The position numbers and the translations under genes were made by a program. The notes beneath the pieces were generated by a model. That model saw nothing but the letters and a program-made list of their open reading frames with translations, had not been told where the DNA came from and searched no databases. A DNA stretch of 64,000 nucleotides from Eudorina sp. 2006-703-Eu-15 (taxonomy: Eukaryota > Chlorophyta > Chlorophyceae > Chlamydomonadales > Volvocaceae). The stretch covers positions 527,536 to 591,535 of the forward strand of contig BDSI01000060.1 in assembly GCA_003117195.1 (NCBI GenBank), in the 5' to 3' direction. Numbering within the stretch: the stretch's first letter is position 1; each line of letters opens with the position of its first letter. Positions 49,801 to 61,900 of this stretch are shown in pieces.

Positions 49801-52800
49801 TCCCCCCATTCCCCTTGGACTTGTGCTCTGGTAGCAACGCAGTTTGAATTTGTCTAGCATTGTCCTTCACTCCCCCTTCCCCTCCTCCCCGCCCCGCGCG
49901 CCGCCTGCAGGGCCTCCAACGCGGACCTGCGGGTGTTGCAGACGAAGGAGGCGGCCCGGACGGAGGCGGCGGCTGCTCTGGAGCGCAAGATGGCCGCCAT
50001 GCAGGTGGGGGCGAGGGAGCGGGGGCGCACGTGCAGCAGCGTGTGCATCGGCGCGGGTATGGGTGCATGCATGAGAGCGGCCAGCAAGTGCGGCACATGA
50101 ACCGAGCGATTACGAGGGAAAGAGCCGGGGCCGGATAATTCAGCGGCGGAGATCAGGGCGATGATCTCTGGATGCGGGTGAACGGTACCCCTGAATGCCG
50201 GTGTTGAAATTCGTCCGCATCTCCCCGAACCAAAGCCGCAATGGAGATGAGATGTGCCCCCCCCGCATCGCCCGCAGGCCGTCCTTGCGGCCCGCCGCAA
50301 CCTGGCGGCAGTGCCCGAGAAGCAGAAGAGCCAGGCAGAGAAGCTGCTGGACACGCTGAAGCCGCCGGCCCCGACTCGGGCTGCGGCGGGCGCGGGCAGT
50401 GGCTCGGGCTACGAAATCCTGTTGCAGGTGGGTGCGGGGGTGATTTCTTGGGTGGAGGGTGGATGTTGTTTGTGCGTGCGTACGTGTGAGGTTGTTTGTG
50501 CGTGCGTACGTGTGTGTCTTGGAAATGAGTGTGGAGCCGGGATGCAGTAAGAAGCTCGGAAGCCAATGTCCTTCACCGTGCGGTTCTTTCTCGGGGTTCT
50601 TTTTCGGGGGTTCTTTTCGACGGCGGCCGCGCGTTGCCTGTGGTTTGACGTCCGGTCCTGTGTCCTCGTATCCTGCACACCGCCACGCCAGGCCTTCAAC
50701 TGGGAGTCCCACCGCCAGAAGCTGTACCGGCAGCTGATGTCGCGCGTCAAGGACATCTCCGACGCGGGCTTCACCGGCGTCTGGATGCCGCCGCCCTCGG
50801 ACAGCGTCAGCCCGCAGGGCTACCTGCCCCGCGACCTGTACAGCCTGGACTCAGCGTACGGCACGGAGGCGGAGCTGCGCGACCTGATCGCGTCCTTCCA
50901 CACGCACAACATCAAGGTCATCGCGGACATTGTGATCAACCACAGGTACGGAACCGTACTCCTGCATTCTTGTTTGCAGCCAACGACGGATACGGCAACC
51001 GTTCCTAGAGTACTGGTGCGCCTGGGTTTGCAGCCATCGGATTATATGTATTTGACAAACTACACCGAACTAATCCTGCGCAACCTCAACGGCGTGTCCG
51101 CGCCATCGATCCCCGCCGCGGTCTAGGATTTGCCCCGTGGTTAACCTCCGCCGTTGTCTTGGTCTTCCACCCCGCTTCCGCAGGTGCGCGAACAGCCAGG
51201 GCAGCGACGGCAAGTGGAACAAGTTCGGCGGCCGCCTGGCCTGGGACGCCTCGGCCATCACGTCCAACAACCCGGCGTTCGGCGGCCGCGGCAGCCCCAA
51301 GCAGGGCGACGACTACGCGGCGGCGCCCAACATCGACCACTCGCAGGAGCGCATCCGGAACGTGAGTCAGCATCGGCATCGCAACGGACCTGAGGGGCAC
51401 AGAGAGAGGAAGCACCTCACCGCCGCCGATGCCGAACAGCCGATGCGCAGAGAGCACATGAACGCAGTTTGTGTTATGGTGGTGCCCAGAAGAAGAGCAT
51501 CCGAGGGCATCTTTTTTAGCTTACCGTGTCGAGACTGAGCGACCAACGCGCGCGCGTCGGCGATGTGGGGGTGGGCGGGCTGTGCGGATCGGTCATCGCT
51601 CGTCATGGGCATGCCGGCATGAAAGGGAAGTTTTGCGGCAGGGAACTCGCGCTCGAGATATCTTCAGGGCTGGGCCGCTATCCCGGGCTACAACGCCCGA
51701 GTCAAGCACCGGTTGGGATGCAGGAAGTTCGCGCCCGAACTTGGTCTCTCATCTTGCTGTTCAGCTCGCTTGTGCCTCTCGTGTCGGCCCCCTCCTGAAC
51801 GCCCCGCAGGATATCATCAACTGGATGAAGTACCTGCGCAACTCGATTGGCTTCGACGGCTGGCGCTTTGACTTTGTGCGCGGCTACCTCGGCTCGTACT
51901 GCAAGCAGTACATTGACGAGACCGTGCCCGCCATGGCGTTCGGCGAGTACTGGGACAGCTGCGAGTACACGGACGGCGTGCTCAACTACAACCAGGTGCG
52001 GGGTACACTGTAGCATTAACGTTTAACCCCGGGGCGCTGGTTTAGTAAATGATGTTACGGTATAACCCGCATGTTAATTAGACCAGTGCGCAAGGAACTT
52101 CGTCCCTGTCTTGCTTTTAGCTCAAGAAGACAAGGCGCCAGCACGAAAACCCCTTGATGGTGCAAGTCTTGTTATCATACAGGACGACAATGGCAAGGGA
52201 TCTCACGTGGGGTTTGGGTTGACGGGAGGCTTATCACTTACTGGGATGGCACTGGGAAGGGGAGGGGTCGGTACGTAAGGTCAGAGTTGATGGATGACAC
52301 ACACACGCTTACGCACACACGCTGTACGGATCATTGCACATCGGGCATAGGGTTGTAGTCGCGAGCTTGAGTACGCCAATTGAGTACGCCAAGGCGGCGA
52401 AGCCCTGCGAAGCCCACGCCCACGCGGACGGACGTGGTAAAGTCCTGTTGCGCTTGGACCGCTCGTGATGACCCGAATCAACCTGGCTTTCGTTGCCCTC
52501 AGGACGCTCACCGCCAGCGCACCGTCAACTGGTGCGACTCGACCGGCGGCACGTCGGCGGCCTTTGACTTCACCACCAAGGGCATCTTGCAGGTGGGCAT
52601 GGGGCCTGGGCGTGGAGCGGCGAGCGGGTGCGCGCACGGGTGTTGCGGCCAGCGATTGCCACCAGTCGCACCCAACGTAATTCTACGTGAGGAGTGACGG
52701 AGGTCGCATAGAGTTTCTTTCCCGACTTCCCTGCACTGCCAACGTTGCCCGACACGCTTCTGCAGGAGGCGGTGGGACGCCGCGAGTACTGGCGCCTGGT

Positions 52801-53438
52801 GGACAGCCAGGGCCGGCCGCCGGGCGTGATGGGCATGTGGCCCTCGCGCGCCATCACCTTCATCGACAACCACGACACGGGTTCCACCCTCAACCACTGG
52901 CCCTTCCCCAGCCGCAACCTGGCGGAGGGCTACGCCTACATCCTGACGCACCCGGGCACCCCCTGCGTCTTCTACGACCACTTCTACCAGGTGGGTAGAA
53001 TTGGGCAGCCCGGTTTGAGATGCCGAGAAGCGCTTCTGGCCCTTCAGGGATCGGGTTTCCAGCGGGGCGTAGGACGCGAGGAGGGGCAGGGAGAGCGCGG
53101 AGGGGGCTGCGGGACAGTTGAGGTCTGGCTTGGCCAAGCCTGAAAATCCATCCCCGGGGGCGTTCGCTGGCCCACCTCCTCAGGACGACGGCGGCCTGCG
53201 CAAGTGTATCCTGGAGCTGTTGGGCGTTCGCAAGCGCAACGGCCTCAACGCGCGGTCCAAGGTGGTGGTCAAGAAGTCGGCGGCGGACGTGTACGCTGCG
53301 CTGATCGACGAGAAGGTGGCCGTGAAGCTCGGCCCCGGCGACTGGTCGCCCAACCACTCGGGCGTGCGCGTCAACGGCAAGGAGCTTAAGCTGGCGAGCA
53401 GCGGCTACCAGTACGCCGTGTGGGAGGCGCAGTCGTGA
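46854..53438 (+). CDS. Alpha-amylase (GH13) with N-terminal ACT domain, probably plastidic
   Basis: Eleven phase-consistent exons: 46854-47138, 47269-47523, 48777-49015, 49911-50004, 50278-50427, 50692-50945, 51184-51361, 51810-51995, 52503-52592, 52766-52990 and 53184-53438. They predict 736 residues, or 705 if ATG 46947 (better context) is used. The N-terminus is Arg/Ser/Gln-rich and transit-peptide-like. An ACT domain follows at about 115-205 ([38 protein letters not shown]). A helical Ala/Glu/Lys-rich linker (about 215-325) leads to the GH13 barrel, from [14 protein letters not shown]. All four catalytic regions are present: [15 protein letters not shown] (nucleophile Asp), AFGEYWDS (acid/base Glu) and FIDNHD. 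A C-terminal beta domain ends [10 protein letters not shown]. It should cleave alpha-1,4 links of starch as plant chloroplast AMY3-type enzymes do. The ACT domain suggests control by a small ligand. A TGTAA lies at 54176. Confidence 0.92.
48157..48229. repeat. Inverted-repeat hairpin in amylase intron 2
   Basis: Arms 48157-48179 and 48207-48229 are 23 nt with about 21 pairing positions (left arm contains GAGGAATAGGCGACCCATCC). A further direct copy of GAGGAATAGGCGACCCA lies in the loop. It looks like a foldback or MITE remnant. Confidence 0.8.
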
Positions 53439-55921
53439 GGGGTGAGCGGGCGTTGACCTCGGGCTTGGGGCAGCACAGCCGTGCGGAACAGGGCAGCGTC
53501 CGACTCTTCTCGTGTAGCGAAGCCCGACGGAAGGCACGCGGCTATGGGGACGGGAGGGGGGCCAGAAGGGGGCGGTTGAGACGCGGGCGGGCGGGCGCGG
53601 GCGGCGTAACCGCGACGCGGGTGTAGTGACGCCTGGGTTGCTCTGCATCGCGGCACGTGCGTTACGGGATCGGAGGGGGTCTTCGGGCTGGCTTGGGCGG
53701 AGTTTGGCTGGGCCAGTGCATGGCCGGCTGCGTTGCGGTATTGCGCATTGCGATGCCGGATGCATGAGCCGTGGAGCGCCGGCATCGCTGGGGCTGCGAC
53801 CTTGAGAAGCAGCGGGCGTCGTCCAGCCTGCAGCGTTGGTTAGCGGTGTTCTTGGCGGTGTTCTCGTTGGTTGCCCGTCGTTGGCTTGTGTGCTTCTGCG
53901 CGCCATGCTTACGGCCCAGATTTGGTGAGGGGCGGCGGCTGCGCCTGCGGAGCATACCGTATTCATTATGCCGCAGGTCTCGCGTTTCCCTGCCTGTCCG
54001 GAAGCGGGGTGAGACCGTGTGCATGGCGGCGGCGACGCTGGGTGGTTAGGGGACGTGCGCAGTGGCAGGTTTCAGGGCTGGTGGTTGCGGCCGAAGCCCC
54101 CAGACCCGTCTTATTGGCGGCAGAAGCCGTGCATGAGAGAAGACCAGAGAGAGTCTGCTTGGGCGGACGGGTGTTTGTAAGGTGGTCAGAAGAAGGGGCG
54201 TGTCGCTGTGGTTGTTTGCGCCTGCTGAGTGCTGCTCCGCTCGCTTCGTTGCTGCCATGCCGGCCGGCGAAGGAGTCTCCGCCACGGAATACCCGAAGAG
54301 CTGCAAAGGCGACCGAATGCGCGTCTTGATATATAAGACCGGATCCTGCTGAGTTGCTGTCGACGGCGATAGGGTTCGGCCGGCGGTGTGCCCGAGCAAC
54401 ATTGCAGCAGCGGTTGTGTGCGGCAGGTGCGGGTAGCTTGAAAGCGTCATTCGACCTAGCCGTACTTGTCGCAGTGTCTTAAGCCGGTGGTTGCTGTGTG
54501 CTGAAGTTTGCGGAGCACGGACTCACCGTCGCCGTGCCTCTCCCAACTGTTGTCCGTGGGAAGCCCATTCATGCCTAGAATCCGACCAGCGCGCGGACGT
54601 GCCGGCGGCCACGGCGGCAGCGGTTCTCCATGCCTGACGGCAGCGGAGAACCGGATACGCCAGTGTGTAGCATCCGACGTCGACAGCAGGCGCAACAACA
54701 CGAAGAATACCATGACACGTCTACCCAGTAAAGGAAATGGCGTTTGGTTATGCCAGTGGTCCCTGATGGCCATAAGTGCGCAATACGGTTCTTTACCCCA
54801 GTGGCGTGTCATAAGCTCATAACAATACGCACTTTCGAATGTGTCCAGTTGAAGATGCAAGAGGCATGTGGCGCCTCAATATCGCTCGCTGCAGTGTTTT
54901 GGTTTGGTTTTGGGGGTTCGGGGTATGTGTGGGCGTGGAGGATGATGGCACAAGAGCACATTTTTTCAGTCGCTGGCCCGGGTTGTCAAAGCACGTGCAT
55001 CCAACAACAGGATCTATTTTGACGCATCGATGCGAATGCACCCGCGGGCGAGCAGTGTATCTTCAATTGGCGACCCCACAACCCGCTACCCGTGTCCCTA
55101 AAGCAACCTCGAAAAGGCCATGCGTTGAAAAGGCCATGGCCATCGAACCCTTCCCTGGTGTAGTGGCAGCATCGTTCAAGCGACTTGGCATGCCCGTCCA
55201 CAGCGTAAGACTCGTCGACGGCAGTTAGCACGTGCCCCTAATGCCTCTCACCGTAGAAGGGAAGCCTTGCTGTGTCTGTAACGGTAGTAAACGCCGAGCA
55301 GAGCTTCTTGTGAGCAAAACATCCAGCGCACCCGAGGTCGTTACGGTCCACCGAGTAGCAAGCACCCACCCCCCTAACGGGGTTGCGGGATTCGGCGAAG
55401 AGACCAACGCCGCTCAGCTGTGCTCATGCGGTCTCACTCGCGCTTAGTCACCACGCAACTCTATCGCAACGCAATCGTCATAAGTCGGGAAACTCCAACC
55501 CTGCGCCCTCACCCGACGGTACTCTGCAAGGTCACCTCTTCCATCGACAACCTCCCAACAGTTCACCAGGTACTGCACCGAGCGGGCGCGGCCCGAGCCC
55601 CCCTACCAGACGCAACTCACTGCCCTATAACCCCGCGGAGCCCCTTCCTCCAGGACCGCCACACGCCGGCGTCCCAGCCCGTAAGACGACACGCCGCGGG
55701 AGGCCTGTTGCTGGGCGGCTTGCCGGCTGCAGCCGACGATGCCGGAGTGTGGACCACGGAATACCGCCGTGCCTGGCTATGGAGCGCGTATCCGTCGGCG
55801 CAAATCCAGGACCAGGCATGCCCAGTCGTTGCTCACCCACCACCCTTACACCACTTAGAAGCCAGGCACGCACTCCTCGTCCTTGTTCCCGCCCTACGTG
55901 ATGCCGCGCAGGCACGTCCCG
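53439..55921. other. Convergent intergenic region, amylase / VPS37
   Basis: 2.5 kb with no splice-supported gene and no RNA gene recognised. It contains TGTAA on + at 54176-54180 and on - at 55846-55850, the latter only 72 bp beyond the VPS37 stop. Confidence 0.5.
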
Positions 55922-58500
55922 CTATCCTGACGTCATGAAGCTGTGCTCCGCCGCCTGGCGCTTGAGGTCGATGACGTGGAAGGCCTCCCGTGCCGCCGCG
56001 TACTGCTCCACGAAGGCCTCCACAGACATGTGGCCCGTCTGGAAGCGCTCCAGCAGCTCGTCGGCGGCCGCGTCCGACTTGGGCCCCGGGGTGGGTGTGG
56101 CAGGAAACAGACACCAAGGAAGACGCGTCAACGAGGATCACGAAGTATGAGCACTTGAGCAGACGCATCAGCAGAACAGGTGAATTAGCACGCATGGGTT
56201 GTCGGTGCCACCGTGGCCGGCCATACAGGCACGGGAACGCGGGCCCATTAAAAGAAAGAAGTTCGTCCGAACCTCTGTGGGCGATTCCACCGATTCCCCC
56301 ACAATGCACCTGCCTGCAAACCTAGCAATCCCGCCTCCACGCATCCAGCCTCTTGGCGGGATTCTGACACAACTAATCGAATTCCGTGGCCGCCCTGGCC
56401 CCCCATTTGCGACCTGGCGCATGCCCCTCCTGACCACACCGCCTCTCACCTTGTCCGCCTCGTCCCGCACCCGCTCCAGCAGCTTCCCAACGCCCATCTT
56501 GGCCTGCACCGCCTCCTGCCTCGCGTACAGCCCCTCGAACACCGCCTTGGTGGCCGCGTACTCGCCCGACCGAACGATGGCCACGTGGCCGCGGGCCTCT
56601 TCGATGGAGCGCGCCAGCGCCAAGTTCGACTCCGCGAGGGCCCGGTTCTGCCGCCGAACGTCCTCAAGCGCGCGGGCGGCCTGGAGGGAAGGGACACACG
56701 CGGCGCAACGGCGGGGGGCAACCGGAGGGGAGCGGATGGGGTGGCGCGCACGTACGGGGCGCTTCGCCCGTCTTCAGGTGGAGAGGTCAGGGGTTTGATG
56801 GCTTCCGGGCCTCGGCCCTGCAACTTGGAGGCCCGCTCACATCCATACCCGCGATGCACATCTCGATCCGAGATGGATACAACCACCCCGAAAGAAAGAA
56901 ACCTCATGACTGCCCCTTGGCCGCCTCACTGGCAAGGCGCCTGTTAGCGCTGCACGCCCCGCCTTGACCAGGTAGCCCACTGCGCGGCGGTGCCCTGATG
57001 CCCCTCGCGTTCCCCCGGCCGCCTTACCGGAGTATCCGTAAGCCACGTGGCCGAGACCTTCTTCAGCTCCTCCTCGTCCTCCAGCAGTTCCAGCAGCTTC
57101 GACGACGGTAGCCCCTCCAAGAACGCCACCGGGTCGCTGGGCGCCCCGCCGCGCCCGCCAGGTGCGCTTCCGCCGTACATGCGCTGCGCTCCCCCACCGC
57201 CACCGCCAATGCCGCCCGCCAGCGATATCATGCTGGCTTCCTGGCCAATGCCGCCCTCGGCACCGCTGCTGGGGCCCCCTAACAGCCCTTGCTGCTTGGC
57301 CGCTGCCTCCCCGAGCAGCACCTCGAACGCCTCCCGCACCACCGCTACCAGGTCCGCCGGCGCTAGGCCCGGCGGCGCGGCCCCGCGCTGCGGGAAGAAC
57401 TGGTTGCCTGGCGCACCCCACTGCTCAACCCCGCGCACGTGCACCCGGCCGGTGGCATCGACCGCGGGGTGTTGCAGGGGCACCAGGACGCACAGCACTG
57501 GCCGGTCCTGCGCGGCATGCGGGTGTGAAAAAATCCACGAGGGCATTTGGGATGGCTGCGGCCAGGATGATTGCACAACGCAGTGAGAAGCCAAACAGAG
57601 CCCAAAGCCTCCCTTGCGGTGCGCCAATACCGCAGCAACGCAGCATGCGGCAATACCGTAAGACTGCTGCGGATCTGCGCCAGCCCCTGATTCTGGAATA
57701 GCAGGTGCTTCGATGCTGTGATGATGGATGTTTGGGGACCCATAGCACTCCTCTTTGTGCGCCGCGGGTCCCACACTTACGTTGGGAAAGTGGGCGGGGA
57801 GGCTCACTCGAAGGGCTGTGGGGCGGCCGCTGGGCAGCACAAACGGCAGGTCCAACACCGAACTGCGAGGGCGATAAATGAAGGGATCAGCGCGCCTAAA
57901 GGCTGGTCAAGTTGAGCTCTGGTCTACCAGCCGTCCGTCCCATGGGATTCAGACTACAACAGATGATCCATCTACTCGTGGTAGTGGTGGGGAGACGGGG
58001 TTGAATAACACAGGCACGAGTGGAGGATGTACATGATAAGCGCATGCGTGTGATGAAGTTTCCAATTGGATGACGTCCTGGCCGGCTGGGGCTCTCTCGA
58101 AGCAATTCATGCAGACACCGAAATAAGAGCCACACCTGCACGAGCTGTGCTTGTACTAACCGTGGGCTATTCAATCCCCATTCTGACGCATGCGGGGGTT
58201 GCGGGGTTTCCCGGCAGTCCGACCAACGCTCTACACCCCGCCAACGCTCTAGACCGAGGGCAGTCGCATTGGTTTGACTGCCCACGGGCCCTATCTGCAA
58301 GTTGCAAGGACTCACCCTTCGGGGTTCACCACCTGTGCCCCAGGAAACGCCCTTAAAAGCTCATCAGTGTAATCTCTTCGTCTGGCAACAACCACGCGAG
58401 AACTCCAAGGTTACAAAGGCTCGCGCGTTGATGGCAGTTGCCCGCAGATGAGCTGTAAAGCACACCTGGGCAGACCCTGATGCTGTTCAGCAGGTTGCAT
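55922..58500 (-). CDS. VPS37: VPS37-type ESCRT-I subunit with N-terminal UEV-like domain
   Basis: Six phase-consistent exons: 58466-58500, 58316-58381, 57781-57862, 57028-57507, 56450-56680 and 55922-56077. They predict 349 residues. The N-terminal half looks like a UEV domain: RRRDYTDELLRAFPGAQVV, SVLDLPFVLPSGRPTALRVS, LPAHFPN and VLVPLQHPAVDATGRVHV. A Gly-rich spacer follows, then the Mod(r) region: SDPVAFLEGLPSSKLLELLE, the helical hairpin EGLYARQEAVQAKMGVGKLL, and the tail SVEAFVEQYAAAREAFHVID. VPS37 is the ESCRT-I component that with VPS23 and VPS28 sorts ubiquitinated cargo and acts in membrane abscission. The first exon is short (11 codons), but its donor phase matches the next exon and its product (MQPAEQHQGLP) leads naturally into the UEV domain. 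A reverse TGTAA lies 72 bp past the stop. Confidence 0.82.
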
Positions 58501-58948
58501 GGATAAAAATGGCGCACTACAGGGTCGCAAACCCAAAAGTTGAAAGGTTTTGTATCGCGGCTATTCAAGTCCGCCGAATGGCCCTAAATCCGTTGTAATT
58601 TTACACAGAGGGAAAACAAATAACAAATATGAACAAATGAATGTGTTGGCAAACATGTTTTCTCATGTCCGTGCATGACGTATGCAGGAGGCCATAACAA
58701 GTACCACTGCAGGCGTCATGCGAAACAGTTGCCCTTAGTATTATGATAACGGTGTCTACCAACAAATGGTGATCCTAGCATCCTACTTACATAACTAGCG
58801 AGACTGGATTCGACCGTTTTCAAATAGGGACAGCCTCTCTGCTGAACTTCGCACACCAGAGAACTTTGCTTGCCGTATGCAACATTCTTCAGCAATACCT
58901 CAACAACTGCATGAACTTTTGGTGATCATCAACAATTAGGGCCTAGCC
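58501..58948. promoter_or_regulatory. Divergent promoter region, VPS37 (-) / CAP-G-like gene (+)
   Basis: 448 bp separate the start codons. The segment is AT-rich compared with both flanking genes. No distinct TATA element was chosen. Confidence 0.5.
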
Positions 58949-61900
58949 ATGGCTGCAGCGGCTGTCGTCGACTTCTTCGAGCGCTTCTCTGACGGATGGC
59001 TGTATGACCAATCGCAACTTAAGAAATTGTGGGCTGCGTTCCGGAAGGGTAAAGACGCTGCTGGCGCCCAGCTGGCCAAGTGCTTGCTGGTGTACATCTC
59101 GGCGCCCGAGGTAGACAACACCTCACGGTGTCATATGCGATTCACATGGCGACGGCGGAGAGCATGCTCGTCAGCCTCGGAGGTGTTGCGGCTTACCAAC
59201 CCTTTCGGGTCCCCGTGCCACAGAAGCACGAGAGCGACAAGCACGTCCCGAAATGCTTGCGGGATTGGGCTAGCCTCATGCCCACCGACGAGGAGGGGAA
59301 GCCCTGGGCCGAGGAGATCCTCGGCTCCCTGCTGGAGCAGCTTGCGGAGTGGATTCCCCAGGCTGCCAAGCACAGCCGCGTGCGGGTCCTGGATCTGATC
59401 ATCGCGTTGCTCCGCGGCCTGCATCCAGAGACGATGCTGGACGAGGCCGTAAGGCTGGCCATAGTGGAGGCGCTGAGGGAGCACCTGCCAGATAAGGACG
59501 ACAAGGTCCGGCAGATGGCTGTCGTGGCCCTGGCGAAGCTTGGCTGCCGTGAGGTGCGTAGCGGTTTCCTGTGCAGATGATGATTATGATGAAACAGTCC
59601 AATCGAATACCGTATGGTGTATGGTGAGGAAGCTTCGCCGATGGCTGTCACCGATGACCCGCGGGTCCGCTGTAACATCCTTAATAGTCATAATAATAAT
59701 CATAATAATCGTAATGGGTGAGCGCCGGAGCGACCTCTTGGAATGGTGTTCAGCAAGGAGCGGCACCAGACCAGGGTGTAGCCGCCTGGGCAGCGTGATG
59801 CACACCCCAAACCAACACGCACAACCCATCCTAAGTACGTTGATCAGACCGGCTATAACCGCTTCGATTTGATGAAGACAGTACCACGTTTCCACCCTTA
59901 TTGTACTGTCGTCCAACTCCAGCGCGGCCGGGGCGGCTCGCACAGTATTGCGCCTTGCCCATTGCCCATTGTGGTTGCACACCGTCTGTCTGCAGGGCAA
60001 CGATCTCGATGGCGAAAGCGATGCCGCCGACCTGGTCTTGGAGCTGACGGAAGCGCTTCACAGCGACATCAGCCAGGTGCACGGGGGCGGCCGCAACGTT
60101 CACAAAAGCGTTGCAGCTAGGGGGGACTGCGATGCGCACGTCGTCGCGCAACGGAGCGAATGCGGATATGGGAAAGTAGACGGGCCGCGGCTGTGTGGGA
60201 ATGTCGGGGCCGGTCGCCACAGAATATTTGCCTAGGACACTCTGGCAGCAAACGCATCGGCAGACCGCTCCACGTCACACGGGCCCAATGCTTCACTCCA
60301 CCCCACCCGTGCTTAGATGACGCACGGGTTGTTCCACACACCAGTCGCCTCACACACGGGCCACGCCACACGTGTCTCATGCTGCTCAACTGCGCTTGCA
60401 GGACGTGCGGACCGAAGTGATAAATCGGCTCCCGCTCAGCCGAGGGACGTTCGCCGAGGTACTGCGCCACCAGGGCGACCGGTCGGCCCGGGTCGCGGCG
60501 ATGGTCTACGACCGAGTCGCACGTGATGTGCCGTTGGAGCAGTCAGACCAGCAGGGGGCTGCAGCGGCCAGGTGCGATCAAGACCACTTGCTGCGCTATT
60601 GCCACTGGGGCCGTGTCAACCGCCTGCGTGCGCTTGCTGCCGGTGTCTCCCAGCGTCGTCTTGGCAGACTCCGGTTACGGTATTCGCGGACGGGTGATAA
60701 GTCGACGGCCAGACTCTCATATCGCAGCCCAGCAGATGAGTCGTTGCCTTGACGACACGTCTGACGTCTCCCCGCTGCGATTCTGAGTGCCGCGTGTCAT
60801 GCCGCCGGAACGAACCCTGGAACCTGCGCCACCTGGCCTCTGCAGCCCGGACGTCCGCAGGTCGCTGCTATGGTACGGCCTGCACGAGCCGCGCGGCGAG
60901 GTCCGCAGCGCGGCGGTAGGCCTGCTGCGAGAGTGGTTCACCAAGTGCGCCGGCGGCGATGTGGTGGCCCTGCTGGAGGCCCTCAGCCCGCAGACGCACC
61001 CCGGTGAGCTGGGTTTGGGGTTTCCTACTAACCTCGGTGAGCTGTAAGACGGGGCAATCCGGCGGTCCTCAAGGCTGCTGCAGCCTGGCCAACAAGGCGC
61101 CCATCGTCTCCGCGCGGAGTCCGGCGTATTTCTGCGCTGCATTTACGCAGCGACGGCGGTGCGCACTGACCGGTTGTTCGTGCGCTCTGTTGCAACGCAG
61201 AGGTTTGCCTGCTGGTCCTGGAGCAGTTGGTAGATCAGGAGCTCTGGGATCCGCGGGTAAGGGATTCAGCTGCGTCTGCGCGCAGGGTCAGGGATTCAGC
61301 TGCTTCTGCGCGCAAAGTTGCGGCGCCAAGGCGGCTTTGCCAGGCTGCAGGGCAGCTCTTGCGCCTTCAGAAGCCGCTTTTCCTATGGCGTGGGGGAGCA
61401 CAGCTCAAGCGTTCCGGCCACCCTAAAGGGGCCGCGTGTGTAACTCATAATGATCCGGTGTGCAAGCTGCCTTGCAGGCCTGGCTCCAGACCGAGACGAC
61501 CGATGAAAACAGGAGCGCACAGCAGCTCTGGATTGTAGCTGAGAACTTTGACAAACAGCAGCAGCAACAGCAGCAGCCCAATAACGGCGCAGCAGCGGGC
61601 AGCGCCGCTGCCTCGGCGTCCGCATCCTGGCTGGCGGGTGTGAACCCCGCCCTAATCTTCGCTTGGGTCTTCGCCACCCAGAAGGTTGAGGAGGTGGCCC
61701 TGGACAGGGGCCGGGCGGCCGCGGAGAAGGTGGGCGCGGTGATGGCGCAAGTGGAGGCCAGCGCCGGCGCGCAAGCAGAGGCGGTAAGTGGCGTGACGCG
61801 CTCGCCGAACCTTCAGTCCTGGGCTCCTCCAGAGCTTGCAACCCACAACGCGATGTGCCTGGAAAGTGGTTCGATTCGGGCCAGGCATGTGAAGGACATT

